Positions 17,824-26,609 of a stretch of DNA of 60,443 nt are shown here, piece after piece. Below the pieces are notes generated by a model, which was given only the letters and a program-made list of their open reading frames with translations, was not told where the DNA came from and searched no databases. Origin of the DNA: Sporolactobacillus spathodeae (GTDB lineage Bacteria; Bacillota; Bacilli; Bacillales; Sporolactobacillaceae); contig NZ_JAFBEV010000017.1 in assembly GCF_016908935.1 (NCBI RefSeq), positions 1 through 60,443 on the forward strand, written 5' to 3'. Each line of letters starts with the position of its first letter. The stretch's first letter is position 1. The translations under genes and the position numbers were made by a program.

Positions 17824-19089
17824 TTAGATATTTTGCGCGTTTTCTAGCACATAATCTTCAGCTTTTTTCGACCATAGACCGTTATTCTGACGGATGATAT
17901 CGCTCAGTCCCTGGTAGAATGCATCCGAGTAAGTGTTTGTCGCGATTTCCTCGAGCGATTTTCTCGGCATATTTTTCTGTACATAAATCAGTTTTTTGCC
18001 GCTTGGCAGGAGTCCTGGCAAATTAAGTGTTGTCTCAGCTACTGCATTGAGTCCCAAAACGTGCGAGATAACTTTCTCGACATTTACTTTTCGATCTTCA
18101 ACCAATTTAATCGCTGCCCGCATGTCATCTGTATTGCCACCTGATGTACCAACATAGTGGGTAAAATTATAATGAATATCATACAAATTAATTTCCGCAA
18201 AGAATTCTTTATCGCGTGGGCCCGCAAAGAAATTGAGGCAACCGTCTTTCGCAAGCAGGCTTGACGCCTGTTTAATTAAAGGTTTTACAGGAGCCAGTAC
18301 GAAAATGTCATCAAAAGATTCCTGATCCACGAGCGATTGCAAATAAGCGGCCTGATCATCGTATTTGCTGACATTCACATAATGGAGTTGAATGCCTGAT
18401 TTTGCCGCTTCTACCGGGCTATACAAACGAGCGGCGTTTTCGAGCTTTTCATCGGACAAATCAGTGACAACAACCGTCTTCGGCTTGATCGGTCCATGCA
18501 GCGCATAGTCAATTTGCAGCAAACCCATCGGTCCTGTTCCACCCATAATCATCAGATTGCCGTTTTCTTTAATGCCCATTTTGTGATCGTAGGTGCCTTC
18601 GATCAAGTGGTAGTTGGCGTTAAATCCCCCGACGACACATGAGAGCGGTTCGAGCAACGATCCTTCGAAATAGCTTTCACCATTATATTCAAGCAGACAA
18701 TCCTGTTCCATAACTTCTTTTGGAATAATTACGTAAGTGGCATCGCCGCCAATATATTGAAAAGAATAGCCGGGGCAATCTGGGCGATCCGGTAGCTGCA
18801 GGTTCGGCTGAATCGCATATTTGCTGCCCTCTTGGAATTTGTCTTTCCATTTTTCACCAACCTTGACAATCTTGCCGCAGAATTCGTGACCAACAATGAT
18901 TGGTTTCTCCGCAATATCATTCGGCACTTTCTTATGATCCGAACCGATTTTCGCTTCTTTCCAAGAAGACATGCAGATACTGTCCGTCACAACTGTCGCC
19001 AGAATTTCATCCTCTTTTATTTCCGGAAGCTCAAATTTTTCAAGTCTCAAATCTTCTTTACCATACAAACGAAGTGCTGTCGTTTCCAT
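17824..19089 (-). CDS. sorE: L-sorbose-1-phosphate reductase
   Basis: Medium-chain, zinc-type dehydrogenase of 421 residues that reduces L-sorbose 1-phosphate to D-glucitol 6-phosphate with NAD(P)H. Visible are the N-terminal GroES-like half (DSICMSSWKEAKIGSDHKKVP, PIIVGHEFCGKIVKVGE) and a Rossmann half with GGTGPMGLLQIDYAL. The unusual length (long C-terminal tail after LIYVQKN) and the insertion-rich middle are those of SorE rather than of sorbitol or threonine dehydrogenases. It is the last gene of the operon, 26 nt after sorM; the product feeds SorD encoded by the first gene. GGGGAG precedes the ATG. Confidence 0.88.
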   Translation of the reverse strand: METTALRLYGKEDLRLEKFELPEIKEDEILATVVTDSICMSSWKEAKIGSDHKKVPNDIAEKPIIVGHEFCGKIVKVGEKWKDKFQEGSKYAIQPNLQLPDRPDCPGYSFQYIGGDATYVIIPKEVMEQDCLLEYNGESYFEGSLLEPLSCVVGGFNANYHLIEGTYDHKMGIKENGNLMIMGGTGPMGLLQIDYALHGPIKPKTVVVTDLSDEKLENAARLYSPVEAAKSGIQLHYVNVSKYDDQAAYLQSLVDQESFDDIFVLAPVKPLIKQASSLLAKDGCLNFFAGPRDKEFFAEINLYDIHYNFTHYVGTSGGNTDDMRAAIKLVEDRKVNVEKVISHVLGLNAVAETTLNLPGLLPSGKKLIYVQKNMPRKSLEEIATNTYSDAFYQGLSDIIRQNNGLWSKKAEDYVLENAQNI

Positions 19090-19115
19090 TAGAATCTCCC
19101 CTTATTAATTAATAT

Positions 19116-19946
19116 TTATTTCAAGAACCCAAGCCAGAAACCTAGGATGCCGAAACCAAATAGTGCAAAGATGAGCAGAATCGGGCTTACTTTCTTTTTA
19201 AGCAGATACATCATCAGCAGCGTCATTCCCAGGGCAAGCAATCCGGGACATAATTGATCCAATATTCCTTGAACGGTCATTGTTGTTTTTTGACCGAGCT
19301 GGTTCGTTGTTTGCGAGATAACAATCGGTACGTTGATTTTCGTCCACTTTGTAACCAGAACGCCCATAATAAACAGGCCAAGAATACTTGCGCCTTCCGT
19401 CAATTTCTTCAGGGTGTTTGACGCCATATCCCTGACAATATTCATTCCAGCATCATAGCCGTATTTTAAGCCGTACCATTTCAAAGCAAGACGTGCGATA
19501 TTGAAACTTAGGAAGAAAAGGATCGGTCCGAAAATATTACCAGTGAGGGCAAATGTCGCGCCTAGCGCTGCTGTGATCGGGCGCAACGTCCCCCAAATCA
19601 ATGGATCGCCGACACCAGCGAGTGGTCCCATCATACCCACTTTCAAACTGTTAATCGCTCCATCATCAATCGGTTCGCCATCCGAACGTGCTTCCTCCAT
19701 TGCAGCGGTTACACCGACCACTGGGCCACAAACGGCTGGCGTGGTGTTGAAGAAAGCCAAGTGGCGTTCCAACGCTTTCGCTCGTTCTTCTTTTGTCTGA
19801 TACATGCGACGAATCGCCGGAATCATATCGAAACAGAAACCCAGTGCGTGAATACGTTCATAGTTGAAAGAGGCCTGTTGAAAATTCGTACGGACGAACA
19901 TACTGAATAAATCTCTTTTTGTTAACTTTCTTTTTGACTCGCTCAT
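19116..19946 (-). CDS. sorM: PTS sorbose EIID
   Basis: Membrane subunit IID (276 residues) of a mannose-family PTS. The family blocks TNFQQASFNYERIHALGFCFDMIPAIRRMY, the turn KERAKALERHLAFFNTTPAVCGPVVG, the MMGPLAGVGDPLIWGTLRP motif and the C-terminal single helix are all present. With SorA it forms the channel for sorbose uptake. AGGAGGTG lies in front of the ATG. Only 11 nt separate it from sorA. Confidence 0.93.
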   Translation of the reverse strand: MSESKRKLTKRDLFSMFVRTNFQQASFNYERIHALGFCFDMIPAIRRMYQTKEERAKALERHLAFFNTTPAVCGPVVGVTAAMEEARSDGEPIDDGAINSLKVGMMGPLAGVGDPLIWGTLRPITAALGATFALTGNIFGPILFFLSFNIARLALKWYGLKYGYDAGMNIVRDMASNTLKKLTEGASILGLFIMGVLVTKWTKINVPIVISQTTNQLGQKTTMTVQGILDQLCPGLLALGMTLLMMYLLKKKVSPILLIFALFGFGILGFWLGFLK

Positions 19947-19957
19947 GACCGCACCTC

Positions 19958-20764
19958 CTAGTCTTCCAACATATCGTCTGCAACGGTTGATGACTGTCCG
20001 CTAGCAGCCGATGCTGTTTGGTTTTCGTGGTAATTCGGATTTAGCTGAATGTAGATGAAAGCGATAATCAGACCAACGGCTCCGAAAGCAACCAGGCTGA
20101 AATTGAGATACGAAGCAATGAGGAAGCCGAGAAAGAAGAACGGCATCAGATATTTAGCGCCCATCATATTAAGAACCATCGCATACCCGACAGTGACGAT
20201 AAAGCCCCCGGCAACATTCAGTCCGCCGGTCACAACAGGTGGAATGGAACTTAAAAGATGCTGCACACTACCCGCATTCATAAAGATGGTAACAAGCAAG
20301 ACTGGAATGGCGACACGCAACGCCTGTACGAGTAAGGCCGATAAATGAAGAAATTCGAGCATATGAAAGTTGACTTCTCTGGCCGCTTTATCTGCCGCGT
20401 GCTGGAAGAACACGGTAATGGTTCGCGCAAATACAGTCAACACTTGCCCTGCTGCAGCCACAGGCAACGCAATCGCAATACCTGCTTGAATATCCTGTTT
20501 TCCGATGATAACAAGAATGGTCGAAATAATACTGGCTAGTGCCGAATCGGGTGACTGAGCGGCACCGATATTCATCCAACCGAGCGCAATCAATTCAAGC
20601 GTACCGCCTAATATAATGCCGGTTCGGATATCACCAAGTATCAGGCCGACAATCGTACAGGCAATTAGCGGACGATGCGTCTGAAATTCATCCAAAACGC
20701 TCCCCATGCCGGCAATACACGCAAAAAGGAAAATAAGAACAATCTGAACGACATTAATATCCAT
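19958..20764 (-). CDS. sorA: PTS sorbose EIIC
   Basis: Polytopic IIC subunit (268 residues from MDINVVQIVLIFLF) of a mannose-family permease, with typical GMGSVLDEFQTHRPLIACTIVGLILGD and LELIALGWMNIGAAQSPDSALASIIS blocks. The ATG at 20764 is chosen because AGAGGTGG lies 8 nt before it; a GTG four codons upstream overlaps that site. It transports L-sorbose while SorB phosphorylates it at C1. Confidence 0.93.
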   Translation of the reverse strand: MDINVVQIVLIFLFACIAGMGSVLDEFQTHRPLIACTIVGLILGDIRTGIILGGTLELIALGWMNIGAAQSPDSALASIISTILVIIGKQDIQAGIAIALPVAAAGQVLTVFARTITVFFQHAADKAAREVNFHMLEFLHLSALLVQALRVAIPVLLVTIFMNAGSVQHLLSSIPPVVTGGLNVAGGFIVTVGYAMVLNMMGAKYLMPFFFLGFLIASYLNFSLVAFGAVGLIIAFIYIQLNPNYHENQTASAASGQSSTVADDMLED

Positions 20765-20783
20765 GATCCATCCCACCTCTTTT

Positions 20784-21275
20784 TTAGGTCAGTGCAATGT
20801 TTTCTATTTTCTTCATCATGTCGACAGGTGAATCGCTGTCTACAACTCGGAGATCCAGTTTCACCCCTAATTGATTTAACGCTTTAAACGCATCGACATC
20901 TTCTTTTCCGACAGAAACCGCTTTGGTAATTTGCTTTCGCCCATTTCTGAAAGCCATCCCGCCGATATTGAGCGATTGAATTGGGACATTCTGTTTCACC
21001 ATCCGCAACACATCGGTCGGATTCGTAAATAGGTAGAAAACGGTTTCATTTTCGTATACAGGATTAAAATAGACTTTAACTGCCTTTTCAATCGAGCAAA
21101 CATTGACTTTAATACCTGGAGGTGCTGCCTGTTTCAGCAACATTTTGCGTACATCATCATTGGCGACTTCATCGCTGCATACAATGATTCTTTTTGCATT
21201 TGCTTTCTTGGACCATACCGTGGCGACTTGACCATGAATCAATCGATCATCTATTCTTGAAAAATTGATTTTCAT
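20784..21275 (-). CDS. sorB: PTS sorbose EIIB
   Basis: Cytoplasmic IIB subunit of 163 residues. The phosphorylated His is H14 in RIDDRLIHGQVATVW, and the family segments RIIVCSDEVANDD and QAAPPGIKVNVCSIEKAV follow. It takes phosphate from SorF and gives it to incoming sorbose. Its start lies 2 nt beyond the sorF stop codon with GAGGAGGAG upstream inside sorF, so translation is probably coupled. Confidence 0.93.
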   Translation of the reverse strand: MKINFSRIDDRLIHGQVATVWSKKANAKRIIVCSDEVANDDVRKMLLKQAAPPGIKVNVCSIEKAVKVYFNPVYENETVFYLFTNPTDVLRMVKQNVPIQSLNIGGMAFRNGRKQITKAVSVGKEDVDAFKALNQLGVKLDLRVVDSDSPVDMMKKIENIALT

Positions 21276-21277
21276 AA

Positions 21278-21709
21278 TTAGAGCTCCTCCTCTTCTTCGG
21301 TCATTAGGCTTCTGAAGGATTTAACAGAATCAACCGCAATCTGCTGAAGATACGGAACAATTTGTTCCAGACTTTTTTGCGTCCGATTTGCAACAGCCTC
21401 GATGCAGATCGGAAGATTGACCCCGCTGACGACATCCATATCATTCCTCTCAAACGCTAACGTTGCAGAGGCATTATAAGGACTACCACCGAATAAATCA
21501 GTCAAGACCAAAATATTGTTCAACTCATATCTCTCGATAACAGCAACCAATTTCTTTTTAATATCTTCGAGGTTCTCACCTGGGACGAAGCGAATCGGAT
21601 AAAGCGCTTCCGTTTTGCCGAAAATCATCTCAACAGATCGTTTCAAAGATTCAGCCAAATCACCGTGTGCACAAACAATAATGGAATACTGCTGTTTCGG
21701 TTCTTCCAA
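21278..21709 (-). CDS. sorF: PTS sorbose EIIA
   Basis: IIA subunit of 143 residues with the active-site His at H15 in IIVCAHGDLAESL, followed by VLTDLFGGSPYNAS, both standard for mannose-family IIA. It is phosphorylated by HPr and passes phosphate to SorB. TTG start with AAGGAGATGA upstream. In this operon IIA and IIB are separate proteins, unlike the fused IIAB of the mannose operon at about 42 kb. Confidence 0.92.
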   Translation of the reverse strand: MEEPKQQYSIIVCAHGDLAESLKRSVEMIFGKTEALYPIRFVPGENLEDIKKKLVAVIERYELNNILVLTDLFGGSPYNASATLAFERNDMDVVSGVNLPICIEAVANRTQKSLEQIVPYLQQIAVDSVKSFRSLMTEEEEEL

Positions 21710-21740
21710 AACTGCTCATCTCCTTTGAATCCTGATAATC

Positions 21741-22556
21741 TCAGCCACGCGACTTTCCACCGGCAATATTATAAGTGGTACCGGTTATATAACTTGCGCG
21801 ATCCGATCCTAGGAACAGAACGAGATCGGCAACTTCCGCAAGTTTGCCATCACGACGGATTGGAATCGATTTATTCGTATACCCTTGACGCAATTGTTCA
21901 ACGGTGATGCCACGCGTATACGCCAAAGCATCTTCATACGCTGGCGTGCGCAAGCCTGTTTTTTCCAATATGCCAGGTGCTACGCCGACGACCCGAATAT
22001 TAAACTTACCGAGTTCTTTCGCCCAGGAACGTGTATAGCTGTAAATTGCTGCTTTAGTTGCCGCATAGGCACTTTGTCCTTCCGAACCCTCAAGCCCACT
22101 TTCAGACACCATGTTAATAATGACGCCTTTTTGCGATTTGACCATTTCGCGACCTGCAATCTGTGAGCAGAGAACAACGCCTTTCTGATTGATGCTGATC
22201 ATCCGATCAAGCACTTCATCACTCAATTCATATCTGCTTCCTGATTCTTTCGCATCAACGAGCAACCGCGGCATATTGATTCCAGCATTATTGACCAACA
22301 CATCTATTTTTCCAAAATGCTCGATGCTTTCTTTAAATAAATTTTCGACACTTTCACGTTGCGCAACATTTGTCTTCACAAATAGCAACTGATTCGGTTC
22401 CGCTAGCTGCGTCAGTTCAGTAGACGGTTCTTGCAAATCGGCCAATACGACATTCGCTTTGTTCTCAAGCAAAGATTTAACGATTGCCTGACCAATACCT
22501 GAAGAACCACCTGTGACGACAAAAGTCCGACCCTCTATTTCTAGCCAATCTCCCAT
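21741..22556 (-). CDS. sorD: D-glucitol-6-phosphate 2-dehydrogenase
   Basis: Short-chain dehydrogenase (271 residues from MGDWLEIEGRTFVVTGG) converting D-glucitol 6-phosphate to fructose 6-phosphate with NAD+. The coenzyme motif TGGSSGIGQ, NNAG, the catalytic YxxxK in AYAATKAAIYSYTRS with the preceding Ser in NMVSESG, and the C-terminal ITGTTYNIAGGKSRG agree with SorD. The ATG at 22556 has GAGGAGG 8 nt upstream; the longer frame starting 14 codons earlier runs through the operator. First gene of sorD-F-B-A-M-E, the same order as in the known enterobacterial sor operon. Confidence 0.92.
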   Translation of the reverse strand: MGDWLEIEGRTFVVTGGSSGIGQAIVKSLLENKANVVLADLQEPSTELTQLAEPNQLLFVKTNVAQRESVENLFKESIEHFGKIDVLVNNAGINMPRLLVDAKESGSRYELSDEVLDRMISINQKGVVLCSQIAGREMVKSQKGVIINMVSESGLEGSEGQSAYAATKAAIYSYTRSWAKELGKFNIRVVGVAPGILEKTGLRTPAYEDALAYTRGITVEQLRQGYTNKSIPIRRDGKLAEVADLVLFLGSDRASYITGTTYNIAGGKSRG

Positions 22557-22579
22557 GATGCATTCCTCCTCAGAATAAA

Positions 22580-22612
22580 AATCACATTTGTGATTCATTT
22601 GAACATTTGTTC
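22580..22612. promoter_or_regulatory. Two palindromic operators for SorC near the sorD promoter
   Basis: AATCACATTTGTGATT (perfect palindrome, 22580-22595) and GAACATTTGTTC (22601-22612) share an ACA-TTT-TGT-like core and lie 19 bp apart centre to centre, just downstream of the sorD transcription start. A SorC-family regulator binding both would control sorD. Confidence 0.75.
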
Positions 22613-22624
22613 TTTACACTGTTT

Positions 22625-22652
22625 ATTATAAAACGCTTTCATTAGAAGTCAA
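22625..22652 (-). promoter_or_regulatory. sorD promoter with cre-like spacer
   Basis: On the minus strand, TTGACT (22647-22652) and TATAAT (22625-22630) are separated by 16 nt. The spacer contains TGAAAGCGTTTTAT, which matches a CcpA cre site at 12 of 14 positions, suggesting catabolite repression. Confidence 0.78.
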
Positions 22653-22682
22653 TTCCGGAATTATTGAGAATTTGTGAAATTA

Positions 22683-22719
22683 GATCACATTTGTGTAATT
22701 ACTTAATTTTTTCTATAAT
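22683..22719 (+). promoter_or_regulatory. sorC promoter overlapping a third operator
   Basis: TTGTGT (22691-22696) and TATAAT (22714-22719), 17 nt apart. The -35 box lies inside ATCACATTTGTGTAAT, a near-copy of the operator at 22580, so SorC probably regulates its own gene. Confidence 0.75.
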
Positions 22720-22773
22720 AGAGAAGAGCACCACTGATCAATGATCGCAGCGGTGTGAAAGGGGGAAGTTGTT

Positions 22774-23730
22774 TTGGATACAGACACAAGAAGACTTTAT
22801 ATACAGATTGCCGAGATGTACTATAACCAAGATTTGACACAAAGCCAGATCGCACAGAAAACAGGAATCAATCGAAGCACAATCAGTCGACTCTTAAAGA
22901 AAATTAGAGAGGAAGGGATTGTCAAAATAATTATTAATTATGATCTCGATGATCTAACGATGGAAAGACAACTCCAAGAGAAATTCGGCTTAAAAAAAGC
23001 GATTGTGACCACCGTTGATTCAAACCAGAGCGACGATATTAAATTGACTGCGCTTGGCCAAGCATGCGCACGTTTTCTCGATCAAATTATTGAAGACAAT
23101 GACACGATTGGCTTTTCCTGGGGAAGTAGTCTGGCAAAAACCGTTCAAGCGCTGGACGTAACCGTTAAGCGCGAAAATATTCGCTGTGTGCCTTTACTTG
23201 GAGGACCCGCAAACAAGCTAGATAGTGATTGTCACGTCAATACGATCTGCTACCAAGCTGCGCGTAAATTTAACGGAAAATCAATCATGATCGATTTTCC
23301 CGCCATCGTTGAGAAACCAGCCATGCGCACTGGAATTATTGAAACGGAGTATTTTAAAGAGATACAGCACATTTGGCAGCAAATTAATGTTGCTGTCTTT
23401 GGCATTGGTTCGATCGATATCGTGCACAGCAGTTCAACGTGGCAGGCTTTTTATGGGAATTCAGCAATTGAACAACTTATTAGTGAAGGCGTTGCTGGCG
23501 ATATCTGTTCCCGGTTTTTTGACATTCATGGAAAAACGGCCCAAACCCATTTAAGTGATAGGACCATTTCAATTCCACTCGAACAACTAGCGGGACTCAG
23601 ATACTCTATCGGCGTTGCTCAATCATTAGACAAAGTAAAGGGGATTTTGGGGGCTTTGAGAAGCGGGAAGATGAACGTTTTGGTAACGACTTCTGAGACA
23701 GCAGCAGCATTATTGAATGACAACGCGTGA
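22774..23730 (+). CDS. sorC: SorC-family transcriptional regulator
   Basis: 318 residues: an N-terminal helix-turn-helix (DLTQSQIAQKTGINRSTISRLLKKIREEG, about 18-46) and a C-terminal sugar-phosphate-binding domain of the SorC type (VGFSWGSSLAKTVQAL, CVPLLGGPANKLDSDCHVN, GIGSIDIVHSSSTW, VAGDICSRFFDIHGK, LRYSIGVAQSLDKVKGILGALRSGKMNVLVT). TTG start with GGGGGAAG before it. It is divergent from the sorbose operon and shares the intergenic operators. Sorbose 1-phosphate or a related phosphate is the probable effector. Confidence 0.92.
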   Translation: MDTDTRRLYIQIAEMYYNQDLTQSQIAQKTGINRSTISRLLKKIREEGIVKIIINYDLDDLTMERQLQEKFGLKKAIVTTVDSNQSDDIKLTALGQACARFLDQIIEDNDTIGFSWGSSLAKTVQALDVTVKRENIRCVPLLGGPANKLDSDCHVNTICYQAARKFNGKSIMIDFPAIVEKPAMRTGIIETEYFKEIQHIWQQINVAVFGIGSIDIVHSSSTWQAFYGNSAIEQLISEGVAGDICSRFFDIHGKTAQTHLSDRTISIPLEQLAGLRYSIGVAQSLDKVKGILGALRSGKMNVLVTTSETAAALLNDNA

Positions 23731-23792
23731 TTAATAGGGCCATTGCACCCTAATTACTCCTTAAATCGATTTTGGAAAAATAGATATAAAAG

Positions 23793-23838
23793 TAAACGTT
23801 GCAAGCATGTTGTCATTGAGCATTTCTTGCAACGTTTA
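23793..23838 (+). terminator. Hairpin after sorC
   Basis: Perfect 13-bp stem TAAACGTTGCAAG/CTTGCAACGTTTA with a 20-nt loop, 60 nt after sorC. The following sequence has few T residues, so it is not a textbook terminator. Confidence 0.6.
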
Positions 23839-23891
23839 TTAGAGGATTGCTCTTCTAGCAAAGACAGGTATGTATCGACGCATCGCATCAG

Positions 23892-24224
23892 TTATTCGGT
23901 AATGATTTTCGAATCAAAGAAGCGTTCTTGAAATTCGACCAACGCCATAATTTGTTCCTTGCTGTATCGATTAATCTTGTTGGTCACAACTAGTTTATCA
24001 TCGTCATCGTTCGTTCTATGGATGATCGCGACAACGACTCCGGTATATTCTTTTAAAGGCACAAATTCACCGATGACATAGGCGTCTGTTTCTTCACCAT
24101 CCGGAGAAAGGGTATGGGGCACATAACCATAATTAATCGGATAATATAGGTTTTCGTGTTCCGGATGCCGCGAGCACATCGGGCGATCAATGATGACTTT
24201 AACCGTTTGTGATAGATAATCCAT
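23892..24224 (-). CDS. Short inorganic pyrophosphatase-family protein
   Basis: 110 residues with the fold-defining pieces of family I soluble pyrophosphatase (VIIDRPMCSRHP, YYPINYGYVPHT, DGEETDAYVIGEF, VVAIIHRTNDDDDKLVV). It is much shorter than classical PPases (about 170) and the usual D-x-D-P-x-D metal site reads DGEETDAY, so some metal ligands are replaced. Short homologues like this occur in many Bacillota and are annotated as inorganic diphosphatase; whether they hydrolyse pyrophosphate is uncertain. Cytoplasmic, monocistronic. Confidence 0.72.
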   Translation of the reverse strand: MDYLSQTVKVIIDRPMCSRHPEHENLYYPINYGYVPHTLSPDGEETDAYVIGEFVPLKEYTGVVVAIIHRTNDDDDKLVVTNKINRYSKEQIMALVEFQERFFDSKIITE

Positions 24225-24289
24225 TGGAACGGCTCCTCAAACAGGCTGTACCTTGTTCTCAACCTTTAATCAGAATGCGGCTTTTAGCC

Positions 24290-24420
24290 ACTAAGCTTAT
24301 ACTAAGCACACTTCAGCTGCTCGCTTGCCGCGGGCGCACCGCGAGCCTCCTCGTACAGACTAGAATCTGCGGGGTCTCGCTGGCACGCTGTTCCCGCAGG
24401 CGTCTCGCGCTTACGTGTTT
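24290..24420 (+). repeat. Dispersed repeat, core copy
   Basis: CTTCAGCTGCTCGCTTGCCG, then GGCGCACCGCGAGCCTCCTC and GTTCCCGCAGGCGTCTCG. The 5' hairpin part is not recognisable here. Confidence 0.85.
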
Positions 24421-24511
24421 GAATGTGGAACTTTTCGAACAAGAAGCCGCTATGATGTAGCTTGAGCATTTTCCAACGGCAAGCGTTGCGTCGTTGCTGT
24501 CAAAGCTTGTC

Positions 24512-24970
24512 CTATTTTTTATAGACCACTTCAAAAACCTCGCAAACGCAAGGGATTGATTGATCAAACGCTAATCCTGCCTCCGCATACGCCCGCTTAA
24601 AAAACGCTTCATGGACTTCTCGCCAATAGGCTAATGAGCGATCGCCTTCGCCTTCATGGTAAGCATGTTCCCAAGATACTGAATCAAAGGGAATGATTTC
24701 CGTGACAACTGTCTGCGTAATCGCGACCGGTTCACCATTGCCGTTCAAGATAATATTATACTCGCCGACTTTCGGAAGTGGTTCATTTTCTTCGTACAAC
24801 GCATAAGCGGATGTTGTCGCTGTCTTGACGCCCTTGACGACTAATTCAGCCAAACGATTGGCCATTTCCGGGTTATTGCCAAACGACCATGCCAGATAAT
24901 TGGCATTCGTTAACCCCTGTTTGGCTTTAAATGTATTCCAAAACTGTTGGATTGCTGCTTCGTTTTCCAT
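24512..24970 (-). CDS. ASCH domain protein
   Basis: 152 residues, an ASCH (PUA-like) domain protein. The domain is recognisable from KGVKTATTSAYALYEENEPLPKVGEYNIILNGNGEPVAITQTVVTEIIPFDSV, followed by EGEGDRSLAYWREVHEAFF and a hydrophobic C-terminal strand. ASCH proteins bind RNA or modified nucleosides; some E. coli-type members are amidohydrolases of acetylated cytidine, but that activity is not implied by what I see. The gene is isolated, and the dispersed repeat lies downstream. Confidence 0.82.
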   Translation of the reverse strand: MENEAAIQQFWNTFKAKQGLTNANYLAWSFGNNPEMANRLAELVVKGVKTATTSAYALYEENEPLPKVGEYNIILNGNGEPVAITQTVVTEIIPFDSVSWEHAYHEGEGDRSLAYWREVHEAFFKRAYAEAGLAFDQSIPCVCEVFEVVYKK

Positions 24971-25062
24971 AAAATTTTTCCTCTTCGCTATGTTTCTCTC
25001 TTAATATACATCTGCATTTTATCTAAAGCGAATGCCAGGCGTGCTGCACCTGACAATTGGAT

Positions 25063-25632
25063 TTATTTGGCTGTTTTTGTAAGCATCTTGTTCTCAATGA
25101 CCATCATCGCTTGGTTGGCTTTAGTTAACTGACTCGCCGCCTTGTTCAGATACTCATTAACTTTTAGAATATCATTCGTTTTCCCAGTGTGAAGCGCCAG
25201 TTCGGTTTGTTTCATGGCTTTCTGAGCAGTAGCCAGTGCCGGGCTCATAGAAGTGTAGATAGTGGCAGTTTGCTTACCAATCGGCTTATGTCGCTGAAAC
25301 GATTTAATATCTGTCTCTATCTGGAGCGTGGCTTGATTCGTGTCTGTTGCCCATTTGCTCGTATTTTTCGGGTTGTTCAGCAGCGTATTATAAGTATTAA
25401 AATCACTTTCCATCTTTTGAAACAATTGGATCTCAGTTAATACCCAATCAACCTCTGTTTGTTTATTCTGCGCTTCAGGCGAATCACTAGTTGTTAGTTT
25501 ATTGACCACACTATCGGCTTTAACCATTTTCTCCGATTTGGCTGTGCCTGATCCTTTGTCCGTTGAGCACCCCGCGAGTAGAGCAAAGAAAACTAGCGCG
25601 ACTACTATTATCAATGCTATATTTTTTCTCAT
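25063..25632 (-). CDS. Lipoprotein of unknown function
   Basis: 189 residues from MRKNIALIIVVALVFFALLAGCS: a lipoprotein signal with lipobox LLAGC, so exported and anchored by a diacylglyceryl-Cys. GGAGGAAGAG precedes this ATG; the longer frame starting 41 codons earlier lacks a site. The mature protein is helical and charged, with two candidate amphipathic stretches (LTEIQLFQKMESDFNTYNTLL and KVNEYLNKAASQLTKANQAM), and resembles small Gram-positive lipoproteins with coiled-coil character. No family name can be assigned. Confidence 0.78.
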   Translation of the reverse strand: MRKNIALIIVVALVFFALLAGCSTDKGSGTAKSEKMVKADSVVNKLTTSDSPEAQNKQTEVDWVLTEIQLFQKMESDFNTYNTLLNNPKNTSKWATDTNQATLQIETDIKSFQRHKPIGKQTATIYTSMSPALATAQKAMKQTELALHTGKTNDILKVNEYLNKAASQLTKANQAMMVIENKMLTKTAK

Positions 25633-25747
25633 TTCTCTTCCTCCATTTATACGTCTTTTCATTAATATACGCAGTAAGAGAGAGAGAAATGATAGGATTA
25701 TTAGATTCATAACTTGTAACATCTGGGCAAACGCCCATTTCATATTT

Positions 25748-25880
25748 TGTATCAAATGCGCTCCGGTCGCTCGCTTGCCGCGGGCAGGACAGGAGCCTCC
25801 TCAGACAGGCGATAATCTGCGGGGTCTCCTTTGTCCTGCTCTTCCCGCAGGCGTCTCGCACCTTCGCTTCATTTTCACGC
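25748..25880 (+). repeat. Dispersed repeat, core copy
   Basis: GCGCTCCGGTCGCTCGCTTG, CGGGCAGGACAGGAGCC, then CTTCCCGCAGGCGTCTCGC. Nearly the same as the copy at 49.5 kb, including the GTCCTGCTC segment. Confidence 0.88.
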
Positions 25881-26012
25881 AAAAACCATTATACTTATTA
25901 ATCTTTCAAAGAAAATAGATTTAATCCACTCTACTGTCAAACACACTTATTTAAATTCTGAGATCACGTTTATTGTAAATTTAATCACGAAAAGCCATTT
26001 ACACAAGTATAT

Positions 26013-26609
26013 TTATCGAAGAATGTCTTTCTGAAAGCCTTCCGGATGCATTTGCAGCCATTCTTCTCTTAGCACCCCATAACCTATGGAATCATAATAC
26101 TCGCCATTGACGATTCTAGCTTTTCGAAAACATGCTTCTTTCGTGTAGCCTAGTTTTTCCGCCAAGCGCATCATACCAAAATTGCCTGACCACGTGCGCA
26201 AATCAACCCGTACAATTTGCGGCATGGCATCGAACAGATAATCCGTCCACAATCCGAATGCCTCAAATCCACGTCCATTACCCCAATAATTCGGATCGAA
26301 AATAGATATGCCGGCACACAGCCAATTCGTCTCCTTGCTTTCCCAGTACCAGCCGACCATTCCTAAGAGTTTGTCTGTGTTTCTATCCGCAATGGCCAAA
26401 TCAAGACGAGGCGTTTCTAAAGTATCCGTCTTTATTTTCATGCACAAGGTATCGACGAGTTTAATCACCTCATCTCGTGACATCCGTGGATAATACGGGC
26501 CATCAAACTTTTGCCAGGTTTGTCCAGGCTGCCTCCAGAAAATATAATCCTCCGCATCTTTCAACTGCCAATCACGAATGACAATTTGCTTTCCTTCAAA
26601 ATGAAGCAT
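26013..26609 (-). CDS. GNAT-family N-acetyltransferase
   Basis: About 198 residues from MLHFEGKQIVIRDWQLKDAEDY, an acetyl-CoA-dependent GCN5-related acetyltransferase. The core reads AIADRNTDKLLGMVGWYW, GISIFDPNYWGNGRGFEAFGLWTDYLF (with the acetyl-CoA-binding G-N-G-R-G turn) and VDLRTWSGNFGMMRLAEKLGYTKEACFRKAR, as in RimJ-like enzymes. A GGGGG site precedes this ATG; the upstream extension of 44 codons looks non-genuine. The acceptor is unknown. Confidence 0.82.
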   Translation of the reverse strand: MLHFEGKQIVIRDWQLKDAEDYIFWRQPGQTWQKFDGPYYPRMSRDEVIKLVDTLCMKIKTDTLETPRLDLAIADRNTDKLLGMVGWYWESKETNWLCAGISIFDPNYWGNGRGFEAFGLWTDYLFDAMPQIVRVDLRTWSGNFGMMRLAEKLGYTKEACFRKARIVNGEYYDSIGYGVLREEWLQMHPEGFQKDILR

